DNA of 64,000 nt, taken from positions 124,001-188,000 of the forward strand of contig NZ_JALAMO010000013.1 of the NCBI RefSeq assembly GCF_026790065.1, given 5' to 3'. Below the pieces are notes generated by a model that made no database searches, was not told where the DNA came from, and saw only the letters and a list, made by a program, of their open reading frames with translations. Numbering within the stretch: position 1 is the first letter of the stretch; each line of letters begins with the position of its first letter. Positions 52,003 to 59,795 of the stretch are shown piece by piece. The translations under genes and the position numbers were made by a program. The stretch comes from Bacillus sp. N13C7. Lineage in GTDB: Bacteria > Bacillota > Bacilli > Bacillales > Bacillaceae.

Positions 52003-52076
52003 TCTCGCGATTACCTAACGAGTTAGTGCAGCATAAATGATTACTTAAGCCATACTTCTCACAGGAGGAATTTAAA

Positions 52077-52952
52077 ATGTCTAAAGAAATGAGTTTGCAA
52101 GACGTTCTAAGAATTTATATGGAGAGTAAAGAGGTATCAGACACGCCTACAGAAGAATATATGAAGAATGTTATGCAAAGTTATATTGATAATATTAATA
52201 AGAAAGATGCAGAAGCGATTATCAATTTATTTGCAGATAATTCGTCGGTTGAAGATCCAGTTGGTACAAAACCTATAGTAGGGATTGAATCTATAAAGTC
52301 TTTCCAGAAAGACGGTCTGGCTGTTATGAAAAAAGCGGAGCTAGTAGCACCAATTCGTACATCTCCTGGTAATTCAGCAGCTATGGTATTTACTATTCAT
52401 ATGGATTTTGGAGAACAAGAAGTTATTATAAAAGTGATTGATATCATGAAATTTGATGAAGCAGGTAAGATCGTTGAATTAAAGGCTTATTGGGGTAAAG
52501 ATGATGTCCAAATCATCAGAGGAGAACTGAAAGATTTTCTAGCTAATTTTATGGAGAATACGGAGGTATCAAAGACTCCTACAGATGAGCATATGAGAAA
52601 TGTTATGCAAAACCATATTGATCTTATTAATAAGAAAGTTACCGCAACACCATTTATGGATAATTTTGCGGATAATGCGTTGGGTGCAGATCCAGTTGGT
52701 ACAAAACCTTTGCAAATTACCAAGGGATTTTCTTTGGAGGACTCTTTGCCTGTTGGAAAAAAAGCGGAGTTAGTGGCTCCGATTCGTACATCTTTTGGTA
52801 ATTCAGCAGCTATGGCATTCGATCTTGATTTGGAATTTGAAGGACAAGAAGTTAATATTCAAATCATTGATGTCATGAAATTTGATGAAGCAGGTAAAAT
52901 TATTGAAGTAATGGCTTATTGGGGTAAGGATAATGTGAAAGTAATTAAATAA
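52077..52952 (+). CDS. Tandem NTF2/SnoaL-like protein (two fused copies)
   Basis: 291-residue protein made of two repeats of a cone-shaped NTF2-like (SnoaL, ketosteroid-isomerase-type) domain: residues about 20-145 and 157-291. Both copies share TP-TEE/DEHM--VMQ, DPVGTKP, KKAELVAPIRTS-GNSAAM, and MKFDEAGKI-E--AYWGKD. The second copy lost about nine residues after DPVGTKP. Single-domain relatives are about 130-145 residues, so the fusion is unusual. Catalytic role unknown; relatives are isomerases or hydratases, many uncharacterised. GGAGGA ribosome site at good spacing. Likely regulated by the divergent HxlR gene. Confidence 0.8.
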   Translation: MSKEMSLQDVLRIYMESKEVSDTPTEEYMKNVMQSYIDNINKKDAEAIINLFADNSSVEDPVGTKPIVGIESIKSFQKDGLAVMKKAELVAPIRTSPGNSAAMVFTIHMDFGEQEVIIKVIDIMKFDEAGKIVELKAYWGKDDVQIIRGELKDFLANFMENTEVSKTPTDEHMRNVMQNHIDLINKKVTATPFMDNFADNALGADPVGTKPLQITKGFSLEDSLPVGKKAELVAPIRTSFGNSAAMAFDLDLEFEGQEVNIQIIDVMKFDEAGKIIEVMAYWGKDNVKVIK

Positions 52953-53408
52953 AGGAAAACTCAGTATGAAGGTAAAGAATTATTGATAAAATGTGTTATT
53001 AATTTAATAGATTAACCATTAAGCTAACTGGAAATGTTAATTGAAAATAGAATAGAGCTTGCCGGTCGCGGCAGCTGCTCCTTTTTCGTTCAGCTAACGG
53101 GCAGTTTTGTTTAATAAGTACACTTCCATTATTCGGATATACTACATTGTATTGGAGTGAAGTTAAGTCTGCGAGCAGGTTTTTAACGTGGAAGTTATGT
53201 TTTGATCTTCGGGAAGCAAAAAAGTGCAAAACATAGTATTATACGCATCCGTGGAGCCCTCATTGGCGGCGGAACTCGGCTGGGACCAAAGCTCGTCAAT
53301 GAGACACACCAATAATGGCATTAAACTTTTGCCTGTATGGTTGAACTTGATATGTACAATTGGGCCAGATTTCGACAACGTCAGGCGACATAAAGATAGG
53401 TGCTTTTG

Positions 53409-53437
53409 AAATCCCCGTAAAATGGGGATTTTTTATA
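53409..53437 (+). terminator. Rho-independent terminator
   Basis: AAATCCCC pairs with GGGGATTT around a 7-base loop, then TTTT. No recognised gene precedes it directly. Confidence 0.75.
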
Positions 53438-53549
53438 TTAAAGTACGATGCAGGAAAATAAATAAACATCCTTTAGTAAGTGGGTACCAAAATACCCCTT
53501 AAAATCGATTTAATCGAAAATCGGAGGAATAACAGGAGGATGAAGAAAC

Positions 53550-53621
53550 TTGGGCGGAGATTTTCAGAATAGAGTATGGCTTACCACCTTTCCTGTTGCC
53601 GATCAGCAGTTCATCAGGTAA
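53550..53621 (+). CDS. Possible 23-residue peptide with its own terminator
   Basis: TTG 53550 lies ten bases after AGGAGG and reads MGGDFQNRVWLTTFPVADQQ plus three residues. A 13-bp perfect terminator stem follows six bases after the stop. An overlapping ATG at 53,540 gives only ten codons. The tight ribosome-site, frame and terminator layout is suggestive, but length gives no statistical support. Confidence 0.3.
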   Translation: MGGDFQNRVWLTTFPVADQQFIR

Positions 53622-53626
53622 TCAAT

Positions 53627-53661
53627 AAGATCCCGGACTATTGTAAGTCCGGGATCTTTGT
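53627..53661 (+). terminator. Strong terminator after the micro-ORF
   Basis: AAGATCCCGGACT pairs perfectly with AGTCCGGGATCTT around a short loop, followed by TGTTTTC. Confidence 0.8.
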
Positions 53662-53788
53662 TTTCAATTGCATCACACCTATATAGAAGTATAGAAGGAA
53701 GAAAGGGACTAAAGAACTTAGTATTATTGCCGATTTATAAAGATTTAATTACAACATTATATCTGCTTAATTGTTTGAAAGTCGTCCA

Positions 53789-54202
53789 TTAAGTAACTGA
53801 AACCTGTTCCTTGTCTCTTTTATGGATATCTTCCGTTCCAGCATCCAATGCAGATTTGTAATATGAGCATTTATAATCAATGACTTCCAATGTTTTTTTA
53901 AGTTCTTCCATCTGTGCTTCTACAGCAGCCTTCCGCTCGAGGAACATCTCATATCGTTGCTGCAGAGTAGAGTCTCCCTCGGAACACCAGTCTATGAATT
54001 TTTTTATTTTTTTGATCGGCATCCCGGATGATTTTAGGCACTCAATGATTTGGATTGCACCCATATCTGACTCTTTAAATAACCGTATTCCACTAGGTGT
54101 TCTTTCGACAAAAGGCAACAAACCTTCCTTGTCGTAGTAGCGTAGAGTGTGTGATGTAAGATTAAATTGTTTCGCAACTTCGCTTATGGAATATTTCTTC
54201 AT
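53789..54202 (-). CDS. MerR-family regulator
   Basis: 137-residue MerR protein: winged-helix residues 1-70 (MKKYSISEVAKQFNLTSHTLRYYDKEGLLPF, shown here as the family N-terminus), then a coiled-coil dimer helix (about 80-118, FLERKAAVEAQMEELKK). The C-terminal tail has one Cys (Cys111-Ser-Tyr-Tyr) but no mercury or metal pattern, so it resembles the aldehyde- or thiol-responsive AdhR/NmlR or YraB type. Divergent hydrolase gene carries a typical MerR promoter. A second, imperfect operator lies at 54,228-54,245 before its own start. Confidence 0.9.
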   Translation of the reverse strand: MKKYSISEVAKQFNLTSHTLRYYDKEGLLPFVERTPSGIRLFKESDMGAIQIIECLKSSGMPIKKIKKFIDWCSEGDSTLQQRYEMFLERKAAVEAQMEELKKTLEVIDYKCSYYKSALDAGTEDIHKRDKEQVSVT

Positions 54203-54227
54203 TACTTATCCCCCCACTTGCTCAAGA

Positions 54228-54245
54228 CTTAAAGTTAACTCTAAA
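54228..54245 (-). promoter_or_regulatory. Possible second MerR operator before the merR-like gene
   Basis: Minus strand TTTAGAGTTAACTTTAAG resembles the 18-bp operator at 54,402-54,419 (CTTAGAGTCGACTCTAAG) at 13 of 18 positions and is itself nearly palindromic, 25 bases upstream of the regulator start. Suggests autoregulation. Confidence 0.5.
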
Positions 54246-54397
54246 ATAAAGTTTACCACGGTAAGAGTGGATTGTCAGTATTGACTTAGAAGAGGAAACA
54301 GAAAGACACCTGGATGACAGAAGAAGTGATGACTACAAAGCAGTTTAGGTGGATAAGCTAAATGTTACTGAGGCCAGAAAAAAAACGAACAAACCCC

Positions 54398-54428
54398 TTG
54401 ACTTAGAGTCGACTCTAAGATTTATCCT
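54398..54428 (+). promoter_or_regulatory. MerR-type promoter with perfect palindromic operator
   Basis: TTGACT (54398-54403) and TATCCT (54423-54428) are separated by 19 bases, the over-long spacer that MerR proteins correct by twisting. The perfect 18-bp palindrome CTTAGAGTCGACTCTAAG (54402-54419) fills the spacer. It drives the alpha/beta hydrolase gene. Confidence 0.88.
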
Positions 54429-54481
54429 ATGAACTGTGAACCTTTACTACAAAAAATAGAAGAAGAGAGGATGTTTTAAAA

Positions 54482-55423
54482 ATGTCACATTATATTTTTA
54501 AGTTAAGCGAGAAAGTAACAAGGGAAACAGTTTCATATAATAATAGGTACGGAATTAAAGTTTCGGCAGATCTTTATTTGCCAAAGGATTTGGACAATTC
54601 AAAGAAATATCCAGCCGTTATTATCGGCGGACCCTATGGTGGTGTGAAAGAACAAGGTTCTGGTATTTATGGACAAAATATGGCGGAACGCGGATTTGTA
54701 GCTCTTGCATTTGACCCAGCATACAACGGAGAGAGTGGCGGAGAACCTCGTCACATTTCTTCACCTGATTCATTTGTAGAAGATTTCAGTGCAGCCGTTG
54801 ATTATGTAGGTACTCGTTCATATGTCGATAGAAATAAGATCGGTGCAATCGGCATCTGTGGCAGTGGCGGATTTGTTCTTTCTGCTGCGAAGGTTGATCC
54901 TCGCATCAAGGCAATCGCCACCGTAAACATGTACGAAATAAGTCGCTATATACGAAACGGATGGCAAGATAGTATGACCAATGAACAACGCAGTGATTTC
55001 CTTAAACAACTTGGCGAGCAACGTTGGAAGGATTTTGAAAACGGAACTCCTCAGTTGGGTCCAACATACCCTGCCGAAATCCCAGAAGGATTAGACCCTA
55101 TTACAAGTGAAATTTATGAATTTTATCTAACACCTCGTGGACAGCATCCCAATTCAATAGGTGCATTCACACTTACAAGTAATATGTCTTTTATTAACTT
55201 CCCTTTACTTTCTGATCTCGAATCCATTTCACCAAGACCGATTTTGTTTGTCATGGGTGAAAATGCACATTCACGCTATTTTACTGAAGATACTTTTAAG
55301 ATGGCTGCTGAACCAAAGGAATTGGTTGTTGTCAAAGATGCAAGACATATCGATTTGTACGACAGAACAGACCTCATCCCATTTGACAAATTAGAATCAT
55401 TCTTTATCGAGAATTTAAAGTAG
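54482..55423 (+). CDS. Alpha/beta hydrolase, YcjY/dienelactone-hydrolase type
   Basis: 313-residue cytosolic hydrolase without signal peptide. The nucleophile elbow is G-I-C126-G-S-G, i.e. cysteine in the usual serine position, as in dienelactone hydrolases and YcjY-like proteins; the general-base His lies in DARHIDLYD near residue 293 and an oxyanion-region IIGGPYGG near 48. Substrate unknown. MerR-type control suggests it answers a reactive compound such as an aldehyde, quinone or ester. Ribosome site AGAAGAGAGG before ATG. A terminator follows. Confidence 0.85.
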   Translation: MSHYIFKLSEKVTRETVSYNNRYGIKVSADLYLPKDLDNSKKYPAVIIGGPYGGVKEQGSGIYGQNMAERGFVALAFDPAYNGESGGEPRHISSPDSFVEDFSAAVDYVGTRSYVDRNKIGAIGICGSGGFVLSAAKVDPRIKAIATVNMYEISRYIRNGWQDSMTNEQRSDFLKQLGEQRWKDFENGTPQLGPTYPAEIPEGLDPITSEIYEFYLTPRGQHPNSIGAFTLTSNMSFINFPLLSDLESISPRPILFVMGENAHSRYFTEDTFKMAAEPKELVVVKDARHIDLYDRTDLIPFDKLESFFIENLK

Positions 55424-55434
55424 CAATCTTTTTT

Positions 55435-55458
55435 AAACTGCCCATTTTGGGGCAGTTT
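55435..55458 (+). terminator. Terminator after the hydrolase gene
   Basis: AAACTGCCC pairs with GGGCAGTTT around ATTTTG, then TCTC; 11 bases after the stop codon. Confidence 0.75.
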
Positions 55459-55760
55459 TCTCTATTTAAAGAATGGGTTGATATAGGAGTAGAAAACAGT
55501 GATTAGGTAATTACTAATAGTCCCTCATGGTAGAAGGTGATACAGAAAATGGTTATGTCTCAGTAGGCACCTGTATCAGTCCTATTCAAATCCATTCGTA
55601 GATGCAAAATTTTTGAATACCATTGTAGCAGAACTTCCGAATGAAGTAAGAATAGGAAAAAATAATATGTAATTTTAGAAGTCATTTCAATAATTAGCTT
55701 TATAAATTACAAATTAATAAAATGGCTTTCATAAACCAAGAGAGAAAAGGAGTTGTCTGA
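55459..55760. other. 300-base spacer, no gene seen
   Basis: AT-rich spacer between the hydrolase terminator and the NAD(P)-binding gene. I see no gene; a promoter for the next gene is likely here but no convincing hexamers stand out. Confidence 0.5.
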
Positions 55761-56390
55761 ATGAATGTGTTAATCTTAGCTGCAAATGGTCGAATTGCGA
55801 GAATTGTAGAGCAACGCTTATTGTCGGATCCAAAATTTAACAATATTAATTTAACTTTAGTCTTAAGAAACAGTAAACGCTTAGTTCATTTATCTGACCA
55901 ACCTCGTGTAAATATCATTGAAGGTGATCTTGAAGACTTTGACCTAGTAAATCAAGCCATGAATGGTCAGGATCTTGTATACGTTTCAAATGTCGATATT
56001 AATCCTGATAACAAAATAACAAAAAATGTAATACAGGCAATGAATAATAATAACGTTAAAAGAGTGATATCAAGTAATACCATTGGGATCTATGATGAAG
56101 TACCAGGTGAATTTGGTCGAATGAATATGAATGCCATTCAAAGTGTACTTACAGCAGTTGTTAACTCTGAAAAATTACTGGCTAATTCAGATTTAGATTA
56201 TACTGTCCTTCGTCTTCCTTGGCTTAACGACAACGAAGAAATCAACTATAAAGTAACTACTAAGCATCAACAATATGATGGAGATTATGTTTCTAGACAA
56301 AGTGTAGCTGACCTGGTATTAAAAATTATTGATAATCCAGACTATGGTTCAAAAGATAGTTTAGCCCTAGCTAATCCAAACAAACAATAG
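55761..56390 (+). CDS. NAD(P)-binding protein, atypical SDR/NmrA type
   Basis: 209-residue Rossmann-fold protein of the NAD(P)H-binding (YhfK/NmrA-like) family. The dinucleotide motif is MNVLILAANGRIARIV (GxxGxxx variant AANGRIA), LRNSKRL follows strand 2 and EGDLEDFD binds the adenine side. The classical YxxxK pair is absent; a sensor or quinone reductase role is common in the family. GGAG ribosome site at seven bases. Probably acquired with the neighbouring regulator/enzyme pairs; substrate unknown. Confidence 0.82.
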   Translation: MNVLILAANGRIARIVEQRLLSDPKFNNINLTLVLRNSKRLVHLSDQPRVNIIEGDLEDFDLVNQAMNGQDLVYVSNVDINPDNKITKNVIQAMNNNNVKRVISSNTIGIYDEVPGEFGRMNMNAIQSVLTAVVNSEKLLANSDLDYTVLRLPWLNDNEEINYKVTTKHQQYDGDYVSRQSVADLVLKIIDNPDYGSKDSLALANPNKQ

Positions 56391-56798
56391 CAACCCGTTG
56401 ACAGACAGTAAACAGTAAAGTCACCCTCGTTATGGAGCTCATAGACGGTTATAGGGTACTGAAAAACGCCTAACGGGTCTCGAGGGACAACAAAAAGAAG
56501 TACATTTAAAGTGGAGGATATGGGCGATGTAGATAACTCTTGTAGTCTTAGTCGCTATAAATGACCGCTAATAAAACATTAGCGGTCATTTAGTATTTTC
56601 AGAGCCTATACTTGATGTCCACTAATGATTCTAAGCCTTGGGCTTAGAGTAAGAAAAAACGCTAAGCTGATTACATTCATTGGGATGTGATGAGATTGCA
56701 TCCTACTGTTGGTTATGAAATGTTAAAGGGAAAAGGTTAGAATTTGGATCACGTGAGTCTGCGCCGTCCGCACCTTCAGGTGACTGGATATTATAAGC
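56391..56798. other. Spacer with a strong hairpin at 56,559-56,592
   Basis: AAATGACCGCTAAT pairs with ATTAGCGGTCATTT as a 14-bp perfect stem with loop AAAAC, followed by AGTATTTTC; it is terminator-like on both strands. A 13-codon frame at 56,521 with a GGAGG site ends inside it. Nothing else recognisable. Confidence 0.55.
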
Positions 56799-56954
56799 TT
56801 GAAAAATACATATCCATCTATACTTACACTAGAGGTTGCTAAAGATAAGTTACATCAACATTATGAGTTTGCATTAGAATGCTTGGAAGAATTGGATGAA
56901 GACACAACACTGTTGAATGAATTCACTAATTACATTGCTATGAGAATTAAATAG
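56799..56954 (+). CDS. Small hypothetical protein, 51 residues
   Basis: Starts at TTG 56799 without a convincing ribosome site (AGGTGA about 20 bases upstream). The sequence is helical and acidic (ALECLEELDEDTTLLNEF) and looks coding by amino-acid make-up. It may be the tail of a truncated gene or a small phage-type protein of the element. No family recognised. Confidence 0.4.
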   Translation: MKNTYPSILTLEVAKDKLHQHYEFALECLEELDEDTTLLNEFTNYIAMRIK

Positions 56955-57003
56955 ATGTTTGTGAAACATTACACTTAAAGTAAAGGGGGGCTTTAGTTTA
57001 ATA

Positions 57004-57051
57004 AAGGACCCATACATATTAGACATGTATAATATATGTATGAGTCCTTAT
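57004..57051. terminator. Imperfect hairpin after the NUDIX fragment
   Basis: AAGGAC-CCATACATAT pairs with ATATGTATG-AGTCCTT with a large loop; flanked by A/T runs. Plausible terminator for the minus-strand fragment or for the small plus-strand gene. Confidence 0.5.
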
Positions 57052-57052
57052 A

Positions 57053-57205
57053 TTATCTATAATATTTTAATTTTAGTCTTGATAATACGGTACCTTTAGG
57101 GATCTGGATTCCAGCTTCTTTAATTGGATGTTGAAATACTAAAACCTGAGTTTCCCCCTCATTATCTCTTGTAACATAACGATAGGCTTTTTTAATTGGG
57201 TTCAA
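57053..57205 (-). pseudogene. N-terminal fragment of a NUDIX hydrolase
   Basis: 50 residues from TTG 57205, eight bases after TAGGAGG. The sequence VLVFQHPIKEAGIQIPKGTV matches the first strands of NUDIX hydrolases up to the GxPKG step that precedes the NUDIX box; the catalytic GX5EX7REUXEEXGU box is missing because the frame ends soon after. So this is a truncated gene, though translation signals persist. It lies 67 bases downstream of spoIVCA. Confidence 0.6.
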
Positions 57206-57272
57206 ATGTATTCCTCCTATTAAACTTGTCCATTTAATTGATGTAGAGGAGCTTCAAAATGTAAACTCCTCT

Positions 57273-58775
57273 TTAATAAGTCTCAATATATACAGTGTCA
57301 GAATCCACAACGGTAACTTCTTTCACGATAAAGTTAACAATTGTTTTTTTATCATCAAGGGTTAAGTTATCTGCACCGATTGATTGAAAATAGTCGATGG
57401 CTCTCTTTAAAGCATTTTCACTTGAGCTTGTATCATCCAGGACTTTCATTTTTGATTGAATTTCGTTACACTTTTCAGTAAGCTGGTTTTGCTTCTTTTG
57501 CAGTTCAATAATTTGTGCTTTGATTTCATCTATGTCTAAATCATCGTCATCGCTTAGGCTGATTAGCGTTAAAAGACGCTTGCGGCCTTTTTTTGTTTTC
57601 TCTATCTCTTTTTGAATGAGTTCTAATTCATCAGACAGGTGATTTGATTGTTCAATCTCTTTAAAAGAAGCATACTTTTGGGGATTTGTGATGAATTTAA
57701 AAATCTCCCCCCATACATGACGGTTAAGCTTATTCTCAGACATTTCTTTTCCGCAGCCGCGGTCCTTTGCTCCAGAATAGTTTTTCCGGCAAGTATACAC
57801 ATAGTAGTCTTTACCGTGTGATTTTCTTTTCTTCCCTGTCATGGTATTTCCGCATTTCCCGCATCTAACCAAACCCGATAACAAGTAATTGTGAGGACTG
57901 ATACTCAAGTGTTTTCTTTTACTTTGACCTAAGAGTTCTTGAGCATAATCCCATTGTTCAGCTGGAACAATTGCTGGAATTGCCACAGTGATTTGCTCTT
58001 CTTCAGGTCTAATTTTAATTATAGATTTGTTTCCTGCCTGTTTTGAAACATAGGAACCCTCTGTATCATATTTATACTGTCTATGTTCACCCTTATAAGA
58101 AGAGTTCATTAATATCTGTCGAACAACCTGCCTGTGCCATACTTTAGCGCCTTTTTTTGTTTTAACCCCCATCTGAGTTAAATGTAGAGCAATCCCATTT
58201 ACTCTGCCGAAAAAAGGGCTTTTATGATCGGTGAAATAGTTAAAAATCATCCGAATGATTTTTGCTTCCTCTTCAAATATCTCAAGAGTTCTTTTCTCTT
58301 TAACAAATTTATAGCCATATAGTTTAGAATCTTTAATGATAATGCCTTTTTTCATTTTTTGAAGTCGACCACTTGATGTCCGTTCTTTGATTTTGGCTTT
58401 TTCAAATTCTGAGATTGCCCCGCGCATTGCGAAAAACAATTGACCTTCTGGAGAATTGGCGTACTCTCCATTAACAAAAATCAAGGGTATGTTTCGCTTT
58501 CGGAGTTCATCATCAATGATAAGCTGATTCATTAATTTCCGAGAAAGACGGTCCGGATCGTAACAAATGACTTGACTTATAAGCCCCTTGCTGGCATCCT
58601 CCCTCAAGCGATTCAAAGCCGGACGTTCTAAAAGCTCGCCAGAAAATCCTTCATCGGCATACTTCAGCACATCCTTAGTCCCTGCTTTCTTTATGCAGGC
58701 TTCGATCTGGCTGTCGATGCTCGATCCCTTGATCGCTTGTTCCTCGGTCGATACCCTTACATATATTGCTATCAC
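57273..58775 (-). CDS. spoIVCA: SpoIVCA, serine recombinase for sigK rearrangement
   Basis: Large serine recombinase of 500 residues that excises the skin element in the mother cell so sigK is reconstituted. The resolvase domain begins MIAIYVRVSTEEQ with catalytic Ser9 and the CYDPDRLSRKLMNQLIIDDEL region near 70; the recombinase domain spans about 170-290 and a zinc ribbon CGKCGNTMTGK ... RGCGKEM at about 313-350, then a coiled coil (about 370-440). It reads toward sigK but lies 6.2 kb from it. Overlaps an upstream small frame by 101 bases. Confidence 0.94.
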   Translation of the reverse strand: MIAIYVRVSTEEQAIKGSSIDSQIEACIKKAGTKDVLKYADEGFSGELLERPALNRLREDASKGLISQVICYDPDRLSRKLMNQLIIDDELRKRNIPLIFVNGEYANSPEGQLFFAMRGAISEFEKAKIKERTSSGRLQKMKKGIIIKDSKLYGYKFVKEKRTLEIFEEEAKIIRMIFNYFTDHKSPFFGRVNGIALHLTQMGVKTKKGAKVWHRQVVRQILMNSSYKGEHRQYKYDTEGSYVSKQAGNKSIIKIRPEEEQITVAIPAIVPAEQWDYAQELLGQSKRKHLSISPHNYLLSGLVRCGKCGNTMTGKKRKSHGKDYYVYTCRKNYSGAKDRGCGKEMSENKLNRHVWGEIFKFITNPQKYASFKEIEQSNHLSDELELIQKEIEKTKKGRKRLLTLISLSDDDDLDIDEIKAQIIELQKKQNQLTEKCNEIQSKMKVLDDTSSSENALKRAIDYFQSIGADNLTLDDKKTIVNFIVKEVTVVDSDTVYIETY

Positions 58776-58869
58776 CCTGGATCTCCTTCCTATAAAGTTT
58801 TATTAAATAATGATAGCAATCGTTAATGCATTTGTCAGCTTGCGGTCCCTCGATGATTATTACCTTCAT
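58675..58869 (-). CDS. Small protein overlapping the start of spoIVCA
   Basis: 64-residue frame starting at ATG 58869, nine bases after GAGGGGTG, better spaced than the ATG at 58881. The first 33 residues (MKVIIIEGPQADKCINDC and onward, ending near LYRKE) look like a genuine small domain; the rest overlaps the spoIVCA start in another frame. It could be translated as a leader coupled to SpoIVCA. Function unknown. Confidence 0.5.
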   Translation of the reverse strand: MKVIIIEGPQADKCINDCYHYLIKLYRKEIQGDSNICKGIDRGTSDQGIEHRQPDRSLHKESRD

Positions 58870-58953
58870 AAAATGCATCACCCCTCGGGTAATGCTATGT
58901 AATAACTGTTTGTCCTAATGAGGTGATTTTCAATGAGTATGAAAAATTAGTAA

Positions 58954-58984
58954 AAAAAACCGATGGTAAAACCATCGGTTTTTT
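58954..58984. terminator. Bidirectional terminator
   Basis: AAAACCGATGGT pairs perfectly with ACCATCGGTTTT around AAA, with A and T runs on both sides. Upstream of spoIVCA, it isolates that unit from the next. Confidence 0.85.
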
Positions 58985-59431
58985 GACACTTACTAATCCC
59001 TCAACATAGTAAATCCATATCGTTAGTTATGAAAGCTTATTTTCATTACACTCTGTATATTCACTTTGCACCATTTCTATACGTTATAAGAAATATGGTA
59101 AAAAATGGTGAGATAAAACGATAAAGATACCTACCTGTTCATTTGGTATCCTCTTTCTTCAACTACCTCAATAAAATGGGCACTGTTTTTAGGTTATTAA
59201 ACCACTGAATATTCACGTGTCACTTATTAAAATAGCCATATAATATAATGTCACTATCTAATTGTACTGTGTAGCAAAAGATCCTTCGTTGCATCAATGA
59301 TGTCCCCATATTAATATAAAAACAGGAGCTCTCCTTTTTTAAAGGAAAGCTCCTAATTGTATAGTTGATTTATTCACAAATAAATAATCTGCAGGATTTT
59401 CAAAATTAATTGGTACAATATAATCTATCGC
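58985..59431. other. 447-base spacer, one hairpin at 59,324-59,353
   Basis: No gene recognised. The hairpin AGGAGCT(c)TCCTTT / AAAGGA(a)AGCTCCT with a T run on either side is a likely terminator for the Prp-like gene on the minus strand. Confidence 0.55.
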
Positions 59432-59767
59432 TTATTGTATAGTTTGTTCGATAATTAAAAATTCATCGTAAGATTCTTGGATAGTGTTCAACATGACCAC
59501 CATTGATTCCAGCAAAAGCTGTACCTGCTCAGACGTTTTTGACTCCATTTTTCCAGGTATATTCACTTCCAAATATCCGTGATCTATCGTATGTTTTGGA
59601 ACAACCCCCAACAACGCTTCTATTGAGTTAAACGTTCCAAATGTTACAGCCGATACACCAGCACAAACAATGTCCTTGCCATGTACGTCATAATTCGCAT
59701 GACCCTCAGATCGATAAGACATGATGTTACCGTCAGAAATGCTTCTAGTAATTTCTACTTTAACCAA
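59432..59767 (-). CDS. Prp-like ribosomal-processing cysteine protease paralogue
   Basis: 111-residue protein of the Prp (YsxB) family. Family Prp cleaves the N-terminal extension of ribosomal protein L27. The active-site block is G22-H23-A...D-I-V-C35-A-G-V-S-A, with both catalytic His23 and Cys35 intact. Starts at TTG 59767 eight bases after GGGAGGT. The usual prp gene lies between rplU and rpmA; this copy stands alone inside the skin element beside flavin monooxygenase genes, so it is a paralogue or has another substrate, for instance a phage protein. Confidence 0.82.
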   Translation of the reverse strand: MVKVEITRSISDGNIMSYRSEGHANYDVHGKDIVCAGVSAVTFGTFNSIEALLGVVPKHTIDHGYLEVNIPGKMESKTSEQVQLLLESMVVMLNTIQESYDEFLIIEQTIQ

Positions 59768-59795
59768 TTCGCTGTACCTCCCTTCTAAATGGCAC

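Larger units (their letters stand above)
52953..53788. other. 836-base gene-poor stretch with repeats, hairpins and one micro-ORF
   Basis: Contains a hairpin-bearing repeat block at about 53,020-53,110 (GAGCTTGCCG / CGGCAGCTGCTC arms), an open but unrecognised stretch at 53,224-53,409 without a ribosome site, a terminator at 53,409-53,437, and the micro-ORF plus terminator at 53,550-53,661. I see no recognisable full gene. Confidence 0.6.

Noticed and set aside
53163..53409. Overlapping plus and minus frames of about 60-70 codons
   Set aside because: No ribosome site, no recognisable domain, and a terminator follows directly; treated as non-coding.
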